Both the position numbers and the translations under genes were made by a program. DNA of 64,000 nucleotides from a bacterium (GTDB lineage: Bacteria; Armatimonadota; Fimbriimonadia; Fimbriimonadales; Fimbriimonadaceae): the NCBI GenBank assembly GCA_013823945.1, contig PNMZ01000001.1, forward strand, positions 372,001-436,000. The letters run 5' to 3'. A model generated the notes under the pieces. The model did not search any database. It saw nothing but the letters and a program-made list of their open reading frames with translations, and was not told where the DNA came from. Positions 25,594 to 34,233 of this stretch are shown piece by piece. Each line of letters opens with the position of its first letter. Positions within the stretch are counted from its first letter, which is position 1.

Positions 25594-26556
25594 CTATTCT
25601 GTTCGGCTCAAAAAAGACCGCACAAGTCCCTTTTTGACCGAGTCCGGTACATCACCTACGAACCCTATTGCCACGTCCTTGGCCTTATCAATAGCTTCGG
25701 CCCTAATTTCCGAACGCTGCGGAACCGCTCCCTTCTTGTATTGCCACAAATAAACATGCACCATTGTCAGGCCATCGGTTAATCGTGCCGCAAAGAAAGG
25801 ATCCGATTCTCGCCCGACCAGTTGCTTAGCGTAGATTTCAAATCCAGAGGGCAATTTGGTCGGAACAGTCGGGGTAAAGCCCAATTTCCCCGTTGCAAAC
25901 TTAATATCCTTGATGTCCATCGGACCAAACAATTTATCACGTTTCGCCGAAGAAGGCACGGAAAGCTTGATGTCAAATTCATCGTCAGCTCCAAGGTCAA
26001 GCTCCATCACTCGCCAAGTCGTCACCGACTTACTCCCTCGGAAATTCTCAACTTCAAAGGCTACCGGCACTGACCTTCCAACCGTGAATTTGGTCTTCCC
26101 CATCGCGGAATCCTTCGCCTTGGCTTCAATCATCACTACCGAGTGACCGAGTCGAGTTCCGCGACCAACTTCACGGAAGTCATAGTTCCGAACCGCTTTC
26201 CGATACATTTCATCTGGAGTTGGCCAAAACGTAAAGAACGAGCGCCTCGTCCTTAGCAAATTATCATCTGCAGAATAGTACTGATTCTCGCGCCCATTAT
26301 CCAAAATAGAAATCCCCTGCATCGAGCTCGGATGGATATGGCTAATCTTCATTCCCTTGTTCCGAACCACGGTCACTTTCACAAGCGAACTCTCCGAATC
26401 CCACCCTTCAGAGCGCACAAGCATTTCCGCTGAAAGGTCAAACGACTCAGTCAGCACTGGACGAAGCACCTTCGAGAAATCTTCGCCGCTCGAAAGCGCA
26501 AAGAGCCCAAACCCCAAAAATGCCGCTACCATCCTGCACCTAATCAACGAGAACAC
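25594..26556 (-). CDS. MucB/RseB-like periplasmic stress sensor
   Basis: A 320-residue exported protein with a likely signal peptide (AAFLGFGLFALSSG). The N-terminal lipid-binding-like beta domain and C-terminal domain arrangement is that of MucB/RseB: VKVTVVRNKGMKISHIHPSS, then TRLGHSVVMIEAKAKDSAMG, then GFTPTVPTKLPSGFEI and TDGLTMVHVYLWQYKKG. RseB binds the anti-sigma factor and shields it from proteolysis until it senses envelope damage. The assignment rests on these patterns plus position, 10 bases after a zinc anti-sigma factor. Start choice is uncertain: GTG at 26556 or ATG at 26532, both leaving a signal sequence. Confidence 0.75.
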   Translation of the reverse strand: MFSLIRCRMVAAFLGFGLFALSSGEDFSKVLRPVLTESFDLSAEMLVRSEGWDSESSLVKVTVVRNKGMKISHIHPSSMQGISILDNGRENQYYSADDNLLRTRRSFFTFWPTPDEMYRKAVRNYDFREVGRGTRLGHSVVMIEAKAKDSAMGKTKFTVGRSVPVAFEVENFRGSKSVTTWRVMELDLGADDEFDIKLSVPSSAKRDKLFGPMDIKDIKFATGKLGFTPTVPTKLPSGFEIYAKQLVGRESDPFFAARLTDGLTMVHVYLWQYKKGAVPQRSEIRAEAIDKAKDVAIGFVGDVPDSVKKGLVRSFLSRTE

Positions 26557-26566
26557 GTATACCGTA

Positions 26567-27022
26567 CTACTCGGGCGCGCTGACCAACATCACCGGAGAA
26601 CCCGGAGAATATGATCCTCGTACATCAACAACCGTGTCTTGCCCCTGAGCAAAATCACTCCGGTCACCCGCCACGATCGGTGATTGCCCTTGCACTTCGA
26701 CCCAGCGCATCACCGCAAAAACTAAAAACAACATTGCTGCCGCCATTCCAATCGTAGCAATCGACTTCCGCCGAGTCTCCGCAGTTGGCACGGGAGCCAC
26801 AACGGCAAATACTGCCCCCTTCACTCGATCTAACAAATCATCGGATGGCTCGACCATCGGCATTGTGAGCAATGACGACTTCACCCACCGCAGTTCTTCA
26901 AACTCTGCCGAACACTCCGCACATTGACAAACGTGATCGCGAACCAAGAGCATCTCCTCGCCCGTCAATTCTCGATCCAAATACGCCGATAGCAAATTCT
27001 TGACCCGAAAACAACTATTCAT
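26567..27022 (-). CDS. Zinc anti-sigma factor (RseA-like)
   Basis: A 151-residue single-pass membrane protein. The cytoplasmic ZAS domain carries H30-x3-C34-x2-C37 (HVCQCAEC), the zinc site of anti-sigma factors. A transmembrane helix follows at about residues 88-106 (GMAAAMLFLVFAVMRW), then an extracytoplasmic tail. It should sequester the ECF sigma factor encoded immediately upstream, with which it overlaps by four bases (ATGA). Release would depend on regulated proteolysis, probably guarded by the RseB-like protein encoded next. Confidence 0.9.
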   Translation of the reverse strand: MNSCFRVKNLLSAYLDRELTGEEMLLVRDHVCQCAECSAEFEELRWVKSSLLTMPMVEPSDDLLDRVKGAVFAVVAPVPTAETRRKSIATIGMAAAMLFLVFAVMRWVEVQGQSPIVAGDRSDFAQGQDTVVDVRGSYSPGSPVMLVSAPE

Positions 27023-27630
27023 TCCGTTACTCCTTGGTGCTCAACACCGGACAAATGCTCCAAATGCTCACGAATCTGTTTACGTCCTCTATGAATCCGA
27101 GATCGCACCGTCCCAACCGAAGTATCCATGATTGTCGCGATTTCCTCGTAACTCAACCCTTCCACGTCAGCCAAAACCACCGCCATTCGAAAATCCGGTG
27201 TCATCGCCTGCAAAGCCCTCTGAAGTGGCTCACCTAAGGTGTCATCAATTTTCTGATCACCGCGCGCCGCATCGGAATCTTCCAGATCCCACGCCGAACT
27301 GCTTTCCCCAACTGGCTGGTCAATACTGACTGTCTTAAGCCGACTGGTACGGCGCACATTGTCAATGTGCAAATTAGTCATGATCCGGTAAAGCCACGCC
27401 GTGAACGGCAACGCTTCATCGTATCGGTGGAAGTAACGGTAAGCCCGGATGTAAGTTTCTTGCAACAAATCTTCTGCCTCAGCTCGGTTTGAGGTGAAAC
27501 GATAAGCCATCTGAAAAGCCTGCTGATAGCTATTCGCCATCAACTTTTCAAATAGCGGCCTCCGCGATTCCGCATCGCCTGCTTTTGGTTTCACCCAGGA
27601 CACAATCACTCCAACAACTCCTTGTTTCAT
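27019..27630 (-). CDS. ECF sigma factor, RpoE-like
   Basis: A 203-residue group IV sigma factor. Region 2 spans about residues 30-95 (AEAEDLLQETYIRAYRYF, then PFTAWLYRIMTNLHIDNVRR) and region 4 about residues 137-190 (MAVVLADVEGLSYEEIATIM, then VGTVRSRIHRGRKQIREHL). It directs RNA polymerase to envelope-stress promoters when freed from the anti-sigma factor. It begins three bases after holB, so it probably shares that transcript, in addition to any autoregulated promoter inside holB. Confidence 0.94.
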   Translation of the reverse strand: MKQGVVGVIVSWVKPKAGDAESRRPLFEKLMANSYQQAFQMAYRFTSNRAEAEDLLQETYIRAYRYFHRYDEALPFTAWLYRIMTNLHIDNVRRTSRLKTVSIDQPVGESSSAWDLEDSDAARGDQKIDDTLGEPLQRALQAMTPDFRMAVVLADVEGLSYEEIATIMDTSVGTVRSRIHRGRKQIREHLEHLSGVEHQGVTE

Positions 27631-27633
27631 CCT

Positions 27634-28524
27634 TTACCTCTCACCCGCTCCGACCGGTTCCAACGTTTTCGCCAACATCATGCCAAAAAGGGTATCAAAG
27701 CCCAATTGGGCTTGAGAATAACCCGAAATCTCCCGGGCAATCAAGTGGCACTCTGCCCCAATATCCGCCCATTCCGGTCGTTTCGCAAAAATCCATCGCG
27801 CAATCATCTCCACCAAAAAGACCTGCGACTCCCTTGCCGGAATACCCAAGCCATCCGAAACCCCCTTCGCCAACCCCGTGACCTGTTCCCCCAAACGAAC
27901 TGCTGCACCCCGAGGTGTTTGGTCAATCGCCTCCAAAATCATCCACAAAGTCTCCATTTCCTCTGGAACCGACCGAATCCGAATCAAGTCACCCCCATTT
28001 TTTGCCCAAACCCGCTCCATTTCCGATTCCGGTTCGACCCCGCCCCACCCCTCAAAACCCGACGCGACACACAAACACCGTGATCGGATCGTTGGTAAAA
28101 CCTGGGCAAACGCACAAGTGGTCAAAACTACCCGAGCGTGACTTGGCAACTCTTCTAAAGTCTTCAAGAATGCGTTTGAAGCTGAACCGTTCATCCTCTC
28201 AGCCTGCCGAATCCACACCACTTTATTCACCGCCATCATTGGTCGTGTTCGATAAAACACGATCATCGGAATCCCCAAAAATTTCCCCTCTTCCTCCGTA
28301 TATTTGACCGGGTGAACCGCTTCGGTTTTGATCTGTCGCCCCGACCCCCAAGGCTCAATCAACTGGTAATCAACATGCCGACTCAGATCCCGATCCCCAT
28401 CCACCCCCAACCAATGCCGAATCAAACGATCAGCATACCGACCTAACTGAGCCTCATCCGCTCCATAGATGAGTAAAGCCTGAGGGTCAACTCCCCCCGC
28501 CTCAATCCGGTCAATCAACTCCAT
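27634..28524 (-). CDS. holB: DNA polymerase III delta-prime-like subunit
   Basis: A 296-residue clamp-loader-type protein. The most diagnostic block is VVWIRQAERMNGSASNAFLK followed by TLEELPSHARVVLTTCAFAQ and VLPTIRSRC, matching the sensor region of HolB/DnaX-type AAA+ proteins. The Walker A region is not conserved (LLIYGADEAQLGRYA), as expected for delta-prime, which need not hydrolyse ATP. It would help load the sliding clamp during replication. The start overlaps the stop of the darA-like gene as TAATG. The darA-holB neighbourhood is also known in Firmicutes, supporting both calls. Confidence 0.85.
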   Translation of the reverse strand: MELIDRIEAGGVDPQALLIYGADEAQLGRYADRLIRHWLGVDGDRDLSRHVDYQLIEPWGSGRQIKTEAVHPVKYTEEEGKFLGIPMIVFYRTRPMMAVNKVVWIRQAERMNGSASNAFLKTLEELPSHARVVLTTCAFAQVLPTIRSRCLCVASGFEGWGGVEPESEMERVWAKNGGDLIRIRSVPEEMETLWMILEAIDQTPRGAAVRLGEQVTGLAKGVSDGLGIPARESQVFLVEMIARWIFAKRPEWADIGAECHLIAREISGYSQAQLGFDTLFGMMLAKTLEPVGAGER

Positions 28525-28853
28525 TAGAACCGGTGAAATTCCTCCACATTCATCACAAACATCACCGCACCTCCAACCGGAACTTTCAGTGGTGTCGGCA
28601 AAAATCCCCCCGGCGAACCAGAATCAAACGGCGCCACGTTCACCATCTGCTCGCGCTGTTCGCAATTCGCCTGAACCACCTCCTGCAATTCCACAAGCTT
28701 CTCTTCTTCAACCCCGATCAACATCGTCGTATTCCCCTCGCGCAAAAATCCCCCGCTCGACCCAATCACCGTGAACTTAAACCCCAGCCGAACCATCTCG
28801 TCCGTCACCCGGTTCCGATCTCGGTTATGAACCACACAAACCACGAGCTTCAT
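28524..28853 (-). CDS. darA: Cyclic-di-AMP receptor, PII-like (DarA/PstA family)
   Basis: A 109-residue protein starting MKLVVCVVHNRDRNRV at the ATG at 28853, with GGGGGA just upstream. The blocks GGFLREGNTTMLIGVEEEKL, VQANCEQREQMV and the C-terminal PVGGAVMFVMNVEEFHRF match the DarA/PstA (DUF970) family. These PII-like trimers bind cyclic-di-AMP between subunits. The nucleotide signals osmotic and cell-wall state; the downstream effector of DarA is poorly known. Here the gene heads a run with holB and the envelope-stress sigma system. Confidence 0.92.
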   Translation of the reverse strand: MKLVVCVVHNRDRNRVTDEMVRLGFKFTVIGSSGGFLREGNTTMLIGVEEEKLVELQEVVQANCEQREQMVNVAPFDSGSPGGFLPTPLKVPVGGAVMFVMNVEEFHRF

Positions 28854-28888
28854 CGTCCCCCTATTGTAGCAAATGTTGAACAAAACAC

Positions 28889-28921
28889 AAAAAAGCGAGT
28901 GAAGCTCATACTTCACTCGCT
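28889..28921 (-). terminator. Rho-independent terminator of the first pseudopilin-lipoprotein unit
   Basis: An 11-bp perfect stem (AGCGAGTGAAG with its complement, six-base loop) leads on the minus strand into six T residues, 14 bases after the lipoprotein stop. Confidence 0.93.
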
Positions 28922-28934
28922 CTGACTTAACAGT

Positions 28935-29084
28935 TTAACGGACTTCTTCTTCAGCCCCGATTGCCTTGTTTCCAGCTTCAATGTCCGCTTGGCGATCATA
29001 TGCCTTTTGGGCTGCCTGCTCCTCGCTGCAACCCCCAAGGACAAGACCGCCAAGACAAAGAACCGCCAGGACAAGGATTCTCAT
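28935..29084 (-). CDS. Tiny lipoprotein coupled to pseudopilin 1
   Basis: A 49-residue protein. [19 protein letters not shown] is a lipoprotein signal with lipidated Cys19, leaving about 30 residues of a charged, Ala/Glu-rich helix (EEQAAQKAYDRQADIEAGNK). The ATG overlaps the pseudopilin stop as TAATG, so translation is probably coupled. A second, unrelated-looking short lipoprotein occupies the same position after pseudopilin 3. No function is known; the arrangement suggests a role with the pilin or its export machinery. Confidence 0.75.
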   Translation of the reverse strand: MRILVLAVLCLGGLVLGGCSEEQAAQKAYDRQADIEAGNKAIGAEEEVR

Positions 29085-30061
29085 TACTGACCGAGACCCC
29101 AGAACGGATAGTCGATGTTCAAGTTCAACGTATCCGCCAATGTGGTGTTGGAACTTGCAAGACCACATCGCATGGATGTACCTGGTGCGTACTCAGCAAT
29201 TGTCGGAGTCTTCGCGATGATCGAGCCGATCTTCTCGAACTTCGTGTGACCATCGGCAAATCCAACCGTCATACCCTCGCTCACGATCGCCGTCGAGTCT
29301 AGTCTGCCGTTTCCGACAACGCCCGGGCAGTCGGCCGGACCACCTGGGTGAATATAGTAGTCGTTGATCATGTGCTCGCGGACAACTCCGGGATAGACCG
29401 TCAAACTAAAGTTCCCGGTCTCTGAAGTTCGAATTCCGTTCGGGATAACCGAAGTCAACGGACTCGTTGATTCCATGATCAACATCGTCGCTGCAACGTT
29501 AGGAATAGCTGTCTGAACGCCGCCAATCCAACTATTTCGCAAAACGCGAGCCGTTGCCATCGGAATATCGCCAGTATTCAACGAACCCGTAATAGCGAGG
29601 TTCATCGCAAAGCTACCGTTGATTTGACCGAACGTGCTGTAGTAATTCGTTCCTGCGATGAAAGCAGGAGCATCAAATTTCGGCTTTGCCGGGTGGAAGA
29701 ACATCTCGTTACTCTTGATGTACGGCACAACCCACTTCTGCCAACTAAAGTGATTCATCCGCCAGGCAAAACTTCCCGCGCTCGTCTGGCAACGCGTCTG
29801 CGGATTCGTTCCCGCCGGGGCACCGTTCAAAGCAGGGTTCAGCGAGCTGTTCAACACGCAATCGTCGTTGCGAGGATAAACATCGTCGTAGTCCGAAGTG
29901 TAAAGAATGATCCCAAGGTTGATTTGCTTGTTGTTACTGATGGCAGCCGTTCGCTTTGCCGCAGTTTTTGCTTGAGCAAAGACCGGGAACAAAATGGCCG
30001 CGAGAATCGCAATGATCGCAATGACGACCAAGAGCTCGATGAGCGTAAATGCTTTTTTCAT
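29084..30061 (-). CDS. Type II/IV pseudopilin 1 (H-X9-DG type)
   Basis: A 325-residue prepilin starting at the ATG at 30061 ([20 protein letters not shown]). The class III leader is cut after the short basic stretch before FTLIEL by a prepilin peptidase, and the hydrophobic helix then polymerises or anchors the protein. The mature part is large and ends with a [10 protein letters not shown] block typical of prepilin-processing-associated H-X9-DG proteins of Planctomycetes and Armatimonadota. GGAGG lies upstream of the start. It is the first of three tandem paralogues, which share the leader but diverge strongly afterwards. Confidence 0.9.
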   Translation of the reverse strand: MKKAFTLIELLVVIAIIAILAAILFPVFAQAKTAAKRTAAISNNKQINLGIILYTSDYDDVYPRNDDCVLNSSLNPALNGAPAGTNPQTRCQTSAGSFAWRMNHFSWQKWVVPYIKSNEMFFHPAKPKFDAPAFIAGTNYYSTFGQINGSFAMNLAITGSLNTGDIPMATARVLRNSWIGGVQTAIPNVAATMLIMESTSPLTSVIPNGIRTSETGNFSLTVYPGVVREHMINDYYIHPGGPADCPGVVGNGRLDSTAIVSEGMTVGFADGHTKFEKIGSIIAKTPTIAEYAPGTSMRCGLASSNTTLADTLNLNIDYPFWGLGQ

Positions 30062-30153
30062 GATGATTGCCTCCGCGCGCAGGCGCGAGATATCATCCAC
30101 ACCTTAACAAAATTTTTATAAAGGTATGTTAAGTTTCTCAAAATTTAACAATT

Positions 30154-30183
30154 CTGGGTCGCAATTGTTAAATTGCGACCCAG
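30154..30183 (-). terminator. Terminator of the pseudopilin 2 unit
   Basis: A perfect 13-bp stem with a four-base loop lies 20 bases beyond the pseudopilin 2 stop on the minus strand, followed by AATTGTTAAATTTT. It insulates pseudopilin 2 from pseudopilin 1. Confidence 0.8.
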
Positions 30184-30203
30184 ATACGAACGGCCAAATT
30201 ACC

Positions 30204-31073
30204 CTAGGGACAAGCCGACATGCCCGCCTTCCAAGGATCCCACATGGAGTTGTTCGGGTTGTCCCGAAGATCCCACATGACTTTCTTAGAAGGAGTCGTT
30301 TTCGCGTGGCTGTCTGCGTGAATCACAACCAACGTACCGCTGTATCGCTGATCAATCAGCTTTTCTGCTTCTGCATCGCTCGGCTCATTCGGCGCACCGT
30401 TCCATCGGAACAAGTAGCTGTTCCCAAGATTCTTCCAGTAGCGCGATCGGCTGCTGCTCGTACATGGAACCGTCCAGGACGTCAAACCGTTGAACCGTCG
30501 CAAGTTGCCGTCAAATCGCGGCAAGACATTGTAATAGCTCGCATCCACGATAACCAGCGTATTGGCAACATCAGCAATCGCGGTGTGCGGCATCGAACCG
30601 CCCGTTCCGTCCGATTCAAAGATTGCCGTGTTGGAAGCCATGGAGTTTTGTCCACCGTAGCTTCGGAACGGCGGCTCTTGGTTCGCACCCGTTGGGTCTT
30701 CGCCAACCCAGGAACTGGTTTGGCCCGGTGATTTGAAAATCTGGTCGTTCTTGGTGTACGGACGGAGCAACTGATTCCAGAATGTTCGCGGTCGGGTTTG
30801 GACACCAAAAATCGTGTTACAGTCAGTTCGACCTGCATTCACGCACTTAACGTAGTCCGGGTTTGGATCATTCGTTCGGTACAGATACAGAACATCGTCA
30901 TAGTCCGCCAAATAGATGTGCTGGGAAGTACCAACTTGCTTCATCTGGGCCAGACCTTGGGTCTTCTTTGCTGCTTCTTTCGCCTTTGCAAAGACTGGGA
31001 ACAAAATCGCCGCCAAGATTGCAATGATTGCAATCACGACGAGCAATTCAATGAGGGTGAACGCTTTTCGCAT
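30204..31073 (-). CDS. Type II/IV pseudopilin 2
   Basis: A 289-residue prepilin starting at the ATG at 31073 ([20 protein letters not shown]), with the same leader and helix as its neighbours and an FPVFAKAKEAAKK continuation. The mature domain is distinct and ends with an HADSHAK version of the FADGHTK block. It has four cysteines. Unlike pseudopilins 1 and 3, it is followed directly by its own terminator, not by a coupled lipoprotein. Confidence 0.9.
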   Translation of the reverse strand: MRKAFTLIELLVVIAIIAILAAILFPVFAKAKEAAKKTQGLAQMKQVGTSQHIYLADYDDVLYLYRTNDPNPDYVKCVNAGRTDCNTIFGVQTRPRTFWNQLLRPYTKNDQIFKSPGQTSSWVGEDPTGANQEPPFRSYGGQNSMASNTAIFESDGTGGSMPHTAIADVANTLVIVDASYYNVLPRFDGNLRRFNGLTSWTVPCTSSSRSRYWKNLGNSYLFRWNGAPNEPSDAEAEKLIDQRYSGTLVVIHADSHAKTTPSKKVMWDLRDNPNNSMWDPWKAGMSACP

Positions 31074-31203
31074 AATCGTTTCCGGAGACGAGTCACAAAA
31101 CTCGCCGCACCCATGGAGTAGACCTGACAACCCTTACAGAAATGTTAAGAAAAGGGAGCAATTCCAAAGTATTTTAACTGGATTTTCCCCAAGTTTATTA
31201 ACA

Positions 31204-31238
31204 AAAGAGGGCTGAAGCAAAATTCTCCAACCCTCTTT
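31204..31238 (-). terminator. Terminator of the pseudopilin 3-lipoprotein unit
   Basis: AAAGAGGG (31204-31211) pairs with CCCTCTTT (31231-31238). On the minus strand the stem runs into TTTGTTAATAAA, 20 bases after the lipoprotein stop. The rest of the 185-base gap up to pseudopilin 2 holds only AT-rich sequence. Confidence 0.7.
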
Positions 31239-31258
31239 CCCGCAGTTACAATTGAACT

Positions 31259-31480
31259 TTATTCGCCGTAATCACTTTGTCTGCGACGCTCAGCTTCGGC
31301 TTTCTCTTTTTCAAGTTCATCACCGCGACCAGCTTCTTTCATTGCCTTTTCGTAGTTCTCACGGGACATTTCTTCCTTGACGGCGTCCATGTCCGAAGTG
31401 CTCACATCACCAGTGTTACATCCTGTAAGGACAACCGAGAACATCAGCAATCCGACCAATCCAAGGAAAGACTTCCGCAT
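31259..31480 (-). CDS. Small lipoprotein coupled to pseudopilin 3
   Basis: A 73-residue protein with a lipoprotein signal (LLMFSVVLTGC, lipidated Cys at about residue 21). About 50 charged residues follow that look fully helical (MDAVKEEMSRENYEKAMKEA, then EKEKAEAERRRQ). The ATG overlaps the pseudopilin 3 stop as TAATG. Position and size parallel the lipoprotein after pseudopilin 1, although the mature sequences differ. Confidence 0.75.
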   Translation of the reverse strand: MRKSFLGLVGLLMFSVVLTGCNTGDVSTSDMDAVKEEMSRENYEKAMKEAGRGDELEKEKAEAERRRQSDYGE

Positions 31481-32433
31481 TACTGACCGAAGCCCCACAT
31501 CGGATAGTTGATTGAACTGTTCGGAGTGGATGCAAAACCAAGGTTTCCGCCAGGACTGCTGAAGTTGCAGTAGGAAGAAGCGTTGAAGCTAACGGTCGTT
31601 CCCAATTCTGTGATCGAAGGTGTTCGAGCCAAGAACTGCGAAGCAGGCATTGCCTTCGCGCTACTGTCGGTGAAACCAAGTACGACCAAGCCGTTACTTG
31701 TCTTTCGGTTATCCGGCACCAAGCCACGAGTACCGTTGACACAGTCAGCTGCCGTACCTTCCATCAAGCGATAGCGCCAGAATTCTCGAATTGCAACCGG
31801 GTAAGTCGGTTGGCGATTAACGAACGGATCAACCGTAACGTGAGGAATGTGCGGACTTCCTGATCCACCAATTTCCATCAAAAGCATAGCTTCCGAAGGG
31901 CTGTTGATCGCGGTCATGCTACCACCAGTCCACGAATCTCGGAATGCTCCATTTCGGTTTGGATTTCCGTAAGTGTTCAAGGCACCAGTCAAACCAGTGT
32001 TGATCCCAAATTGGTCAACAATGTTGTTCTGGGTCCAAGCCGTTTCGTTGCGCTGACGAGTTGGCAAGAAGAAGATGTCAATGTTCTTCGTGTAAGGAAG
32101 AATCCATGCCTGCCAAGTAAAGTGGTTCTTTCGGTAAAGAAATCCGTTGACTCCAGCAGAAGTCGTACATCCTGCACCCGTCGGGTTGAACGGAACTCCA
32201 GAGAGACTCTTGTTCAACAATTCCGGCGTGCAGTCGTCGTTTCGGGGAAGAACATCATCGTAGTCAGCAACATAAATTTGGATTGAAGTTCCAACTTGCT
32301 TGACATTGCTGAGAGAAGCAGTTCGCTTTGCGGCTTGCTTTGCTTGAGCAAAAACTGGGAAGAGGATCGCAGCCAAGATTGCAATAATCGCAATCACGAC
32401 CAAAAGTTCGATGAGGGTGAACGCCTTTCGCAT
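31480..32433 (-). CDS. Type II/IV pseudopilin 3
   Basis: A 317-residue prepilin that begins directly with [20 protein letters not shown], so the start at 32433 is clear; GGAAGGA lies upstream. The leader and helix match pseudopilins 1 and 2. The mature domain resembles pseudopilin 1 in several blocks ([20 protein letters not shown] here, [20 protein letters not shown] there; both have [16 protein letters not shown]). The two are therefore recent duplicates and pseudopilin 2 is an outlier. The C-terminus ends [10 protein letters not shown], like the DYPFWGLGQ of pseudopilin 1. Confidence 0.92.
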   Translation of the reverse strand: MRKAFTLIELLVVIAIIAILAAILFPVFAQAKQAAKRTASLSNVKQVGTSIQIYVADYDDVLPRNDDCTPELLNKSLSGVPFNPTGAGCTTSAGVNGFLYRKNHFTWQAWILPYTKNIDIFFLPTRQRNETAWTQNNIVDQFGINTGLTGALNTYGNPNRNGAFRDSWTGGSMTAINSPSEAMLLMEIGGSGSPHIPHVTVDPFVNRQPTYPVAIREFWRYRLMEGTAADCVNGTRGLVPDNRKTSNGLVVLGFTDSSAKAMPASQFLARTPSITELGTTVSFNASSYCNFSSPGGNLGFASTPNSSINYPMWGFGQ

Positions 32434-32475
32434 GGTGAATGATTCCTTCCGGGAAGCCCCGGTCGTACGACTATT

Positions 32476-32504
32476 AGTCTACGAAACACCCTCTTGATGT
32501 TCAA
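32476..32504 (-). promoter_or_regulatory. Candidate sigma-70 promoter of pseudopilin 3
   Basis: On the minus strand TTGAAC (32504-32499) and TAGACT (32481-32476) are separated by 17 bases, 42 bases upstream of the start codon. Confidence 0.55.
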
Positions 32505-32578
32505 CTACCCTGGGTCTAAATTGATTAAGATTTCCCCCGTAAATTCAAAATGAAACCCCAAAGTACAACGAGCTAGGA

Positions 32579-33760
32579 CTAACGATACAAATAATATTCC
32601 CGGCACGACCGCCGTAATCTCGCCGAACTCTGCGCAATCCAATCCCGCATCTCCCCGACGGCGGCCCCTCGGTCAACCATTTCCCGAACCCCCGTCCCCC
32701 CCGCCAAAATATCAATCGCCAACTTCTCATACTCGTACTCATAAGGCCCGTCCTGCCACTCAAATCTCTCCCCATAAAGCCTACGAACCTCACCCAAAAT
32801 CGCCATCGTCGTCAAAACCGGCTCAAACGCATCCTCATCCAAAACATGGATAAACCCGCCCCCACAAATCTCACCTTTCCATTTTTGGAAAGTCGGCTCA
32901 AAGTGCACCGGACGAAGCAGAACCCCCTCCAACCCCAATCCATTCACCGCTTCACACAATTGCCAGGCATCAATAAATGGTGCCCCAAAAAACTCAAATG
33001 GTCGCGTCGTCCCCCGCCCCTCACTGAGCTTCGTGCCTTCCACCAAGCACTGGCCCGGATAAACCAAAGCCGTCGCTTCACCCGGCATATTCGGACTCGG
33101 CATCCCCCAATGCAATCCCGTATGGCGGAACTTCATCGCACGCTGCCACCCCTCCATCGCCACCACATTCACTTCACAACCCGGAATGTATGTATCCCGC
33201 AGATAAAGCCCAATTTCACCCACCGTCATCCCGTGCCTAACGGGCAACGAATACAGCCCCACAAAACTCTTGAACACCAAATCATGCCCCGGCCCCTCGA
33301 CCCGATCACCCCCAATCGGGTTGGGCCGATCTAGAATTGTCACCGGAATCCCAAGTTCCGCGCATGCTTCCATGCAGTGAGCCAGAGTCCAAATAAAGGT
33401 GTAGTAACGCGCTCCCACATCCTGCACATCAAAAATCAACTCATCAACCCCCGCCAGCATCGCCGCACTCGGCTTCCTATGCTCACCATACAACGAATAG
33501 AAGGCCAACCCCGTTCTGGGATCGGTGTATCCCTCCCATTCAATCATGTTGTCCTGCGTGTGCCCCCAAATCCCATGCTGGGGGCCAAAGCAAGCCGCGA
33601 TCTTCAACGCCCCGGTCTTATGAAACGGCAACAAGTGGTCGAGCAAATGACGGCAATCCTTCGCGATGCTCGCCTGGTGACAAACCACCGCCACCGACTT
33701 GCCCGCAAACCTGGAAAACCCTTCCTTCGCACAAACATCAAGTCCCGTCAAAACCGCCAT
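32579..33760 (-). CDS. namZ: Exo-beta-N-acetylmuramidase NamZ family (DUF1343)
   Basis: A 393-residue DUF1343 protein. Blocks such as FGPQHGIWGHTQDNMIEWEG, DELIFDVQDVGARYYTFIWT and LDRPNPIGGDRVEGP are diagnostic. Characterised members (NamZ) remove terminal MurNAc from peptidoglycan fragments during cell-wall recycling. Many homologues carry a signal peptide; none is evident here, since the protein starts MAVLTGLDVCAKEG, so this copy may act in the cytoplasm. It lies five bases downstream of the DUF1854 gene, suggesting it belongs to the ABC transporter operon, and could process imported muropeptides or exported wall material. Confidence 0.88.
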   Translation of the reverse strand: MAVLTGLDVCAKEGFSRFAGKSVAVVCHQASIAKDCRHLLDHLLPFHKTGALKIAACFGPQHGIWGHTQDNMIEWEGYTDPRTGLAFYSLYGEHRKPSAAMLAGVDELIFDVQDVGARYYTFIWTLAHCMEACAELGIPVTILDRPNPIGGDRVEGPGHDLVFKSFVGLYSLPVRHGMTVGEIGLYLRDTYIPGCEVNVVAMEGWQRAMKFRHTGLHWGMPSPNMPGEATALVYPGQCLVEGTKLSEGRGTTRPFEFFGAPFIDAWQLCEAVNGLGLEGVLLRPVHFEPTFQKWKGEICGGGFIHVLDEDAFEPVLTTMAILGEVRRLYGERFEWQDGPYEYEYEKLAIDILAGGTGVREMVDRGAAVGEMRDWIAQSSARLRRSCREYYLYR

Positions 33761-33765
33761 AACGT

Positions 33766-34233
33766 CTAGACCGTCACCGTTAAAAGTGCCCGACTCCGCT
33801 CATCCAGAGCCTCAATATTCTGAATCTCGTACCGATTCCCGTCCACGTCCGCGAGGAGCAAATAAGTCGGAGACAGCCACTGCGCGTTCTCACTCAAACT
33901 CTGAGTAATAAACTCCTTTTCCCCTCGGTCCGTCAGCACCTTCCAATACGTTGACCCAAATTCGGTTTTGGCATCAACAATCTTCTCGATCACCCCATTG
34001 AGATATCTCCGCTGAATCTCCCGCTTCGCAACTTCCCAAACATCGGCTGGGAGTTCCGCCCGAGGATCAGTGACCATGAAAATCTCATGGCCCTTTCCAT
34101 CCATAAACGCCAGATACCGATCCGGAAAACTCAACGGCGATGCCCAAGCCAACTTGACATCTGTGTAGCTTCGGTTCCCTTTCGTTAACCTCAGCCGGCC
34201 CTCCGGCGCGTAAAACAGCTTCATTTCTTCCAT
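33766..34233 (-). CDS. DUF1854 protein coupled to an ABC transporter
   Basis: A 155-residue soluble protein starting at the ATG at 34233 (MEEMKLFYAPEGRLRL). It overlaps the ABC transporter stop as TGATG. Blocks LSFPDRYLAFMDGKGHEIFM and EIQRRYLNGVIEKIVDAKTE followed by YWKVLTDRG match DUF1854. This family is repeatedly found beside ABC transporters, including ones near cyanophycin genes in some proteobacteria. No cyanophycin gene is seen here. A role as a regulatory subunit of the adjacent transporter is inferred from coupling only. Confidence 0.75.
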   Translation of the reverse strand: MEEMKLFYAPEGRLRLTKGNRSYTDVKLAWASPLSFPDRYLAFMDGKGHEIFMVTDPRAELPADVWEVAKREIQRRYLNGVIEKIVDAKTEFGSTYWKVLTDRGEKEFITQSLSENAQWLSPTYLLLADVDGNRYEIQNIEALDERSRALLTVTV

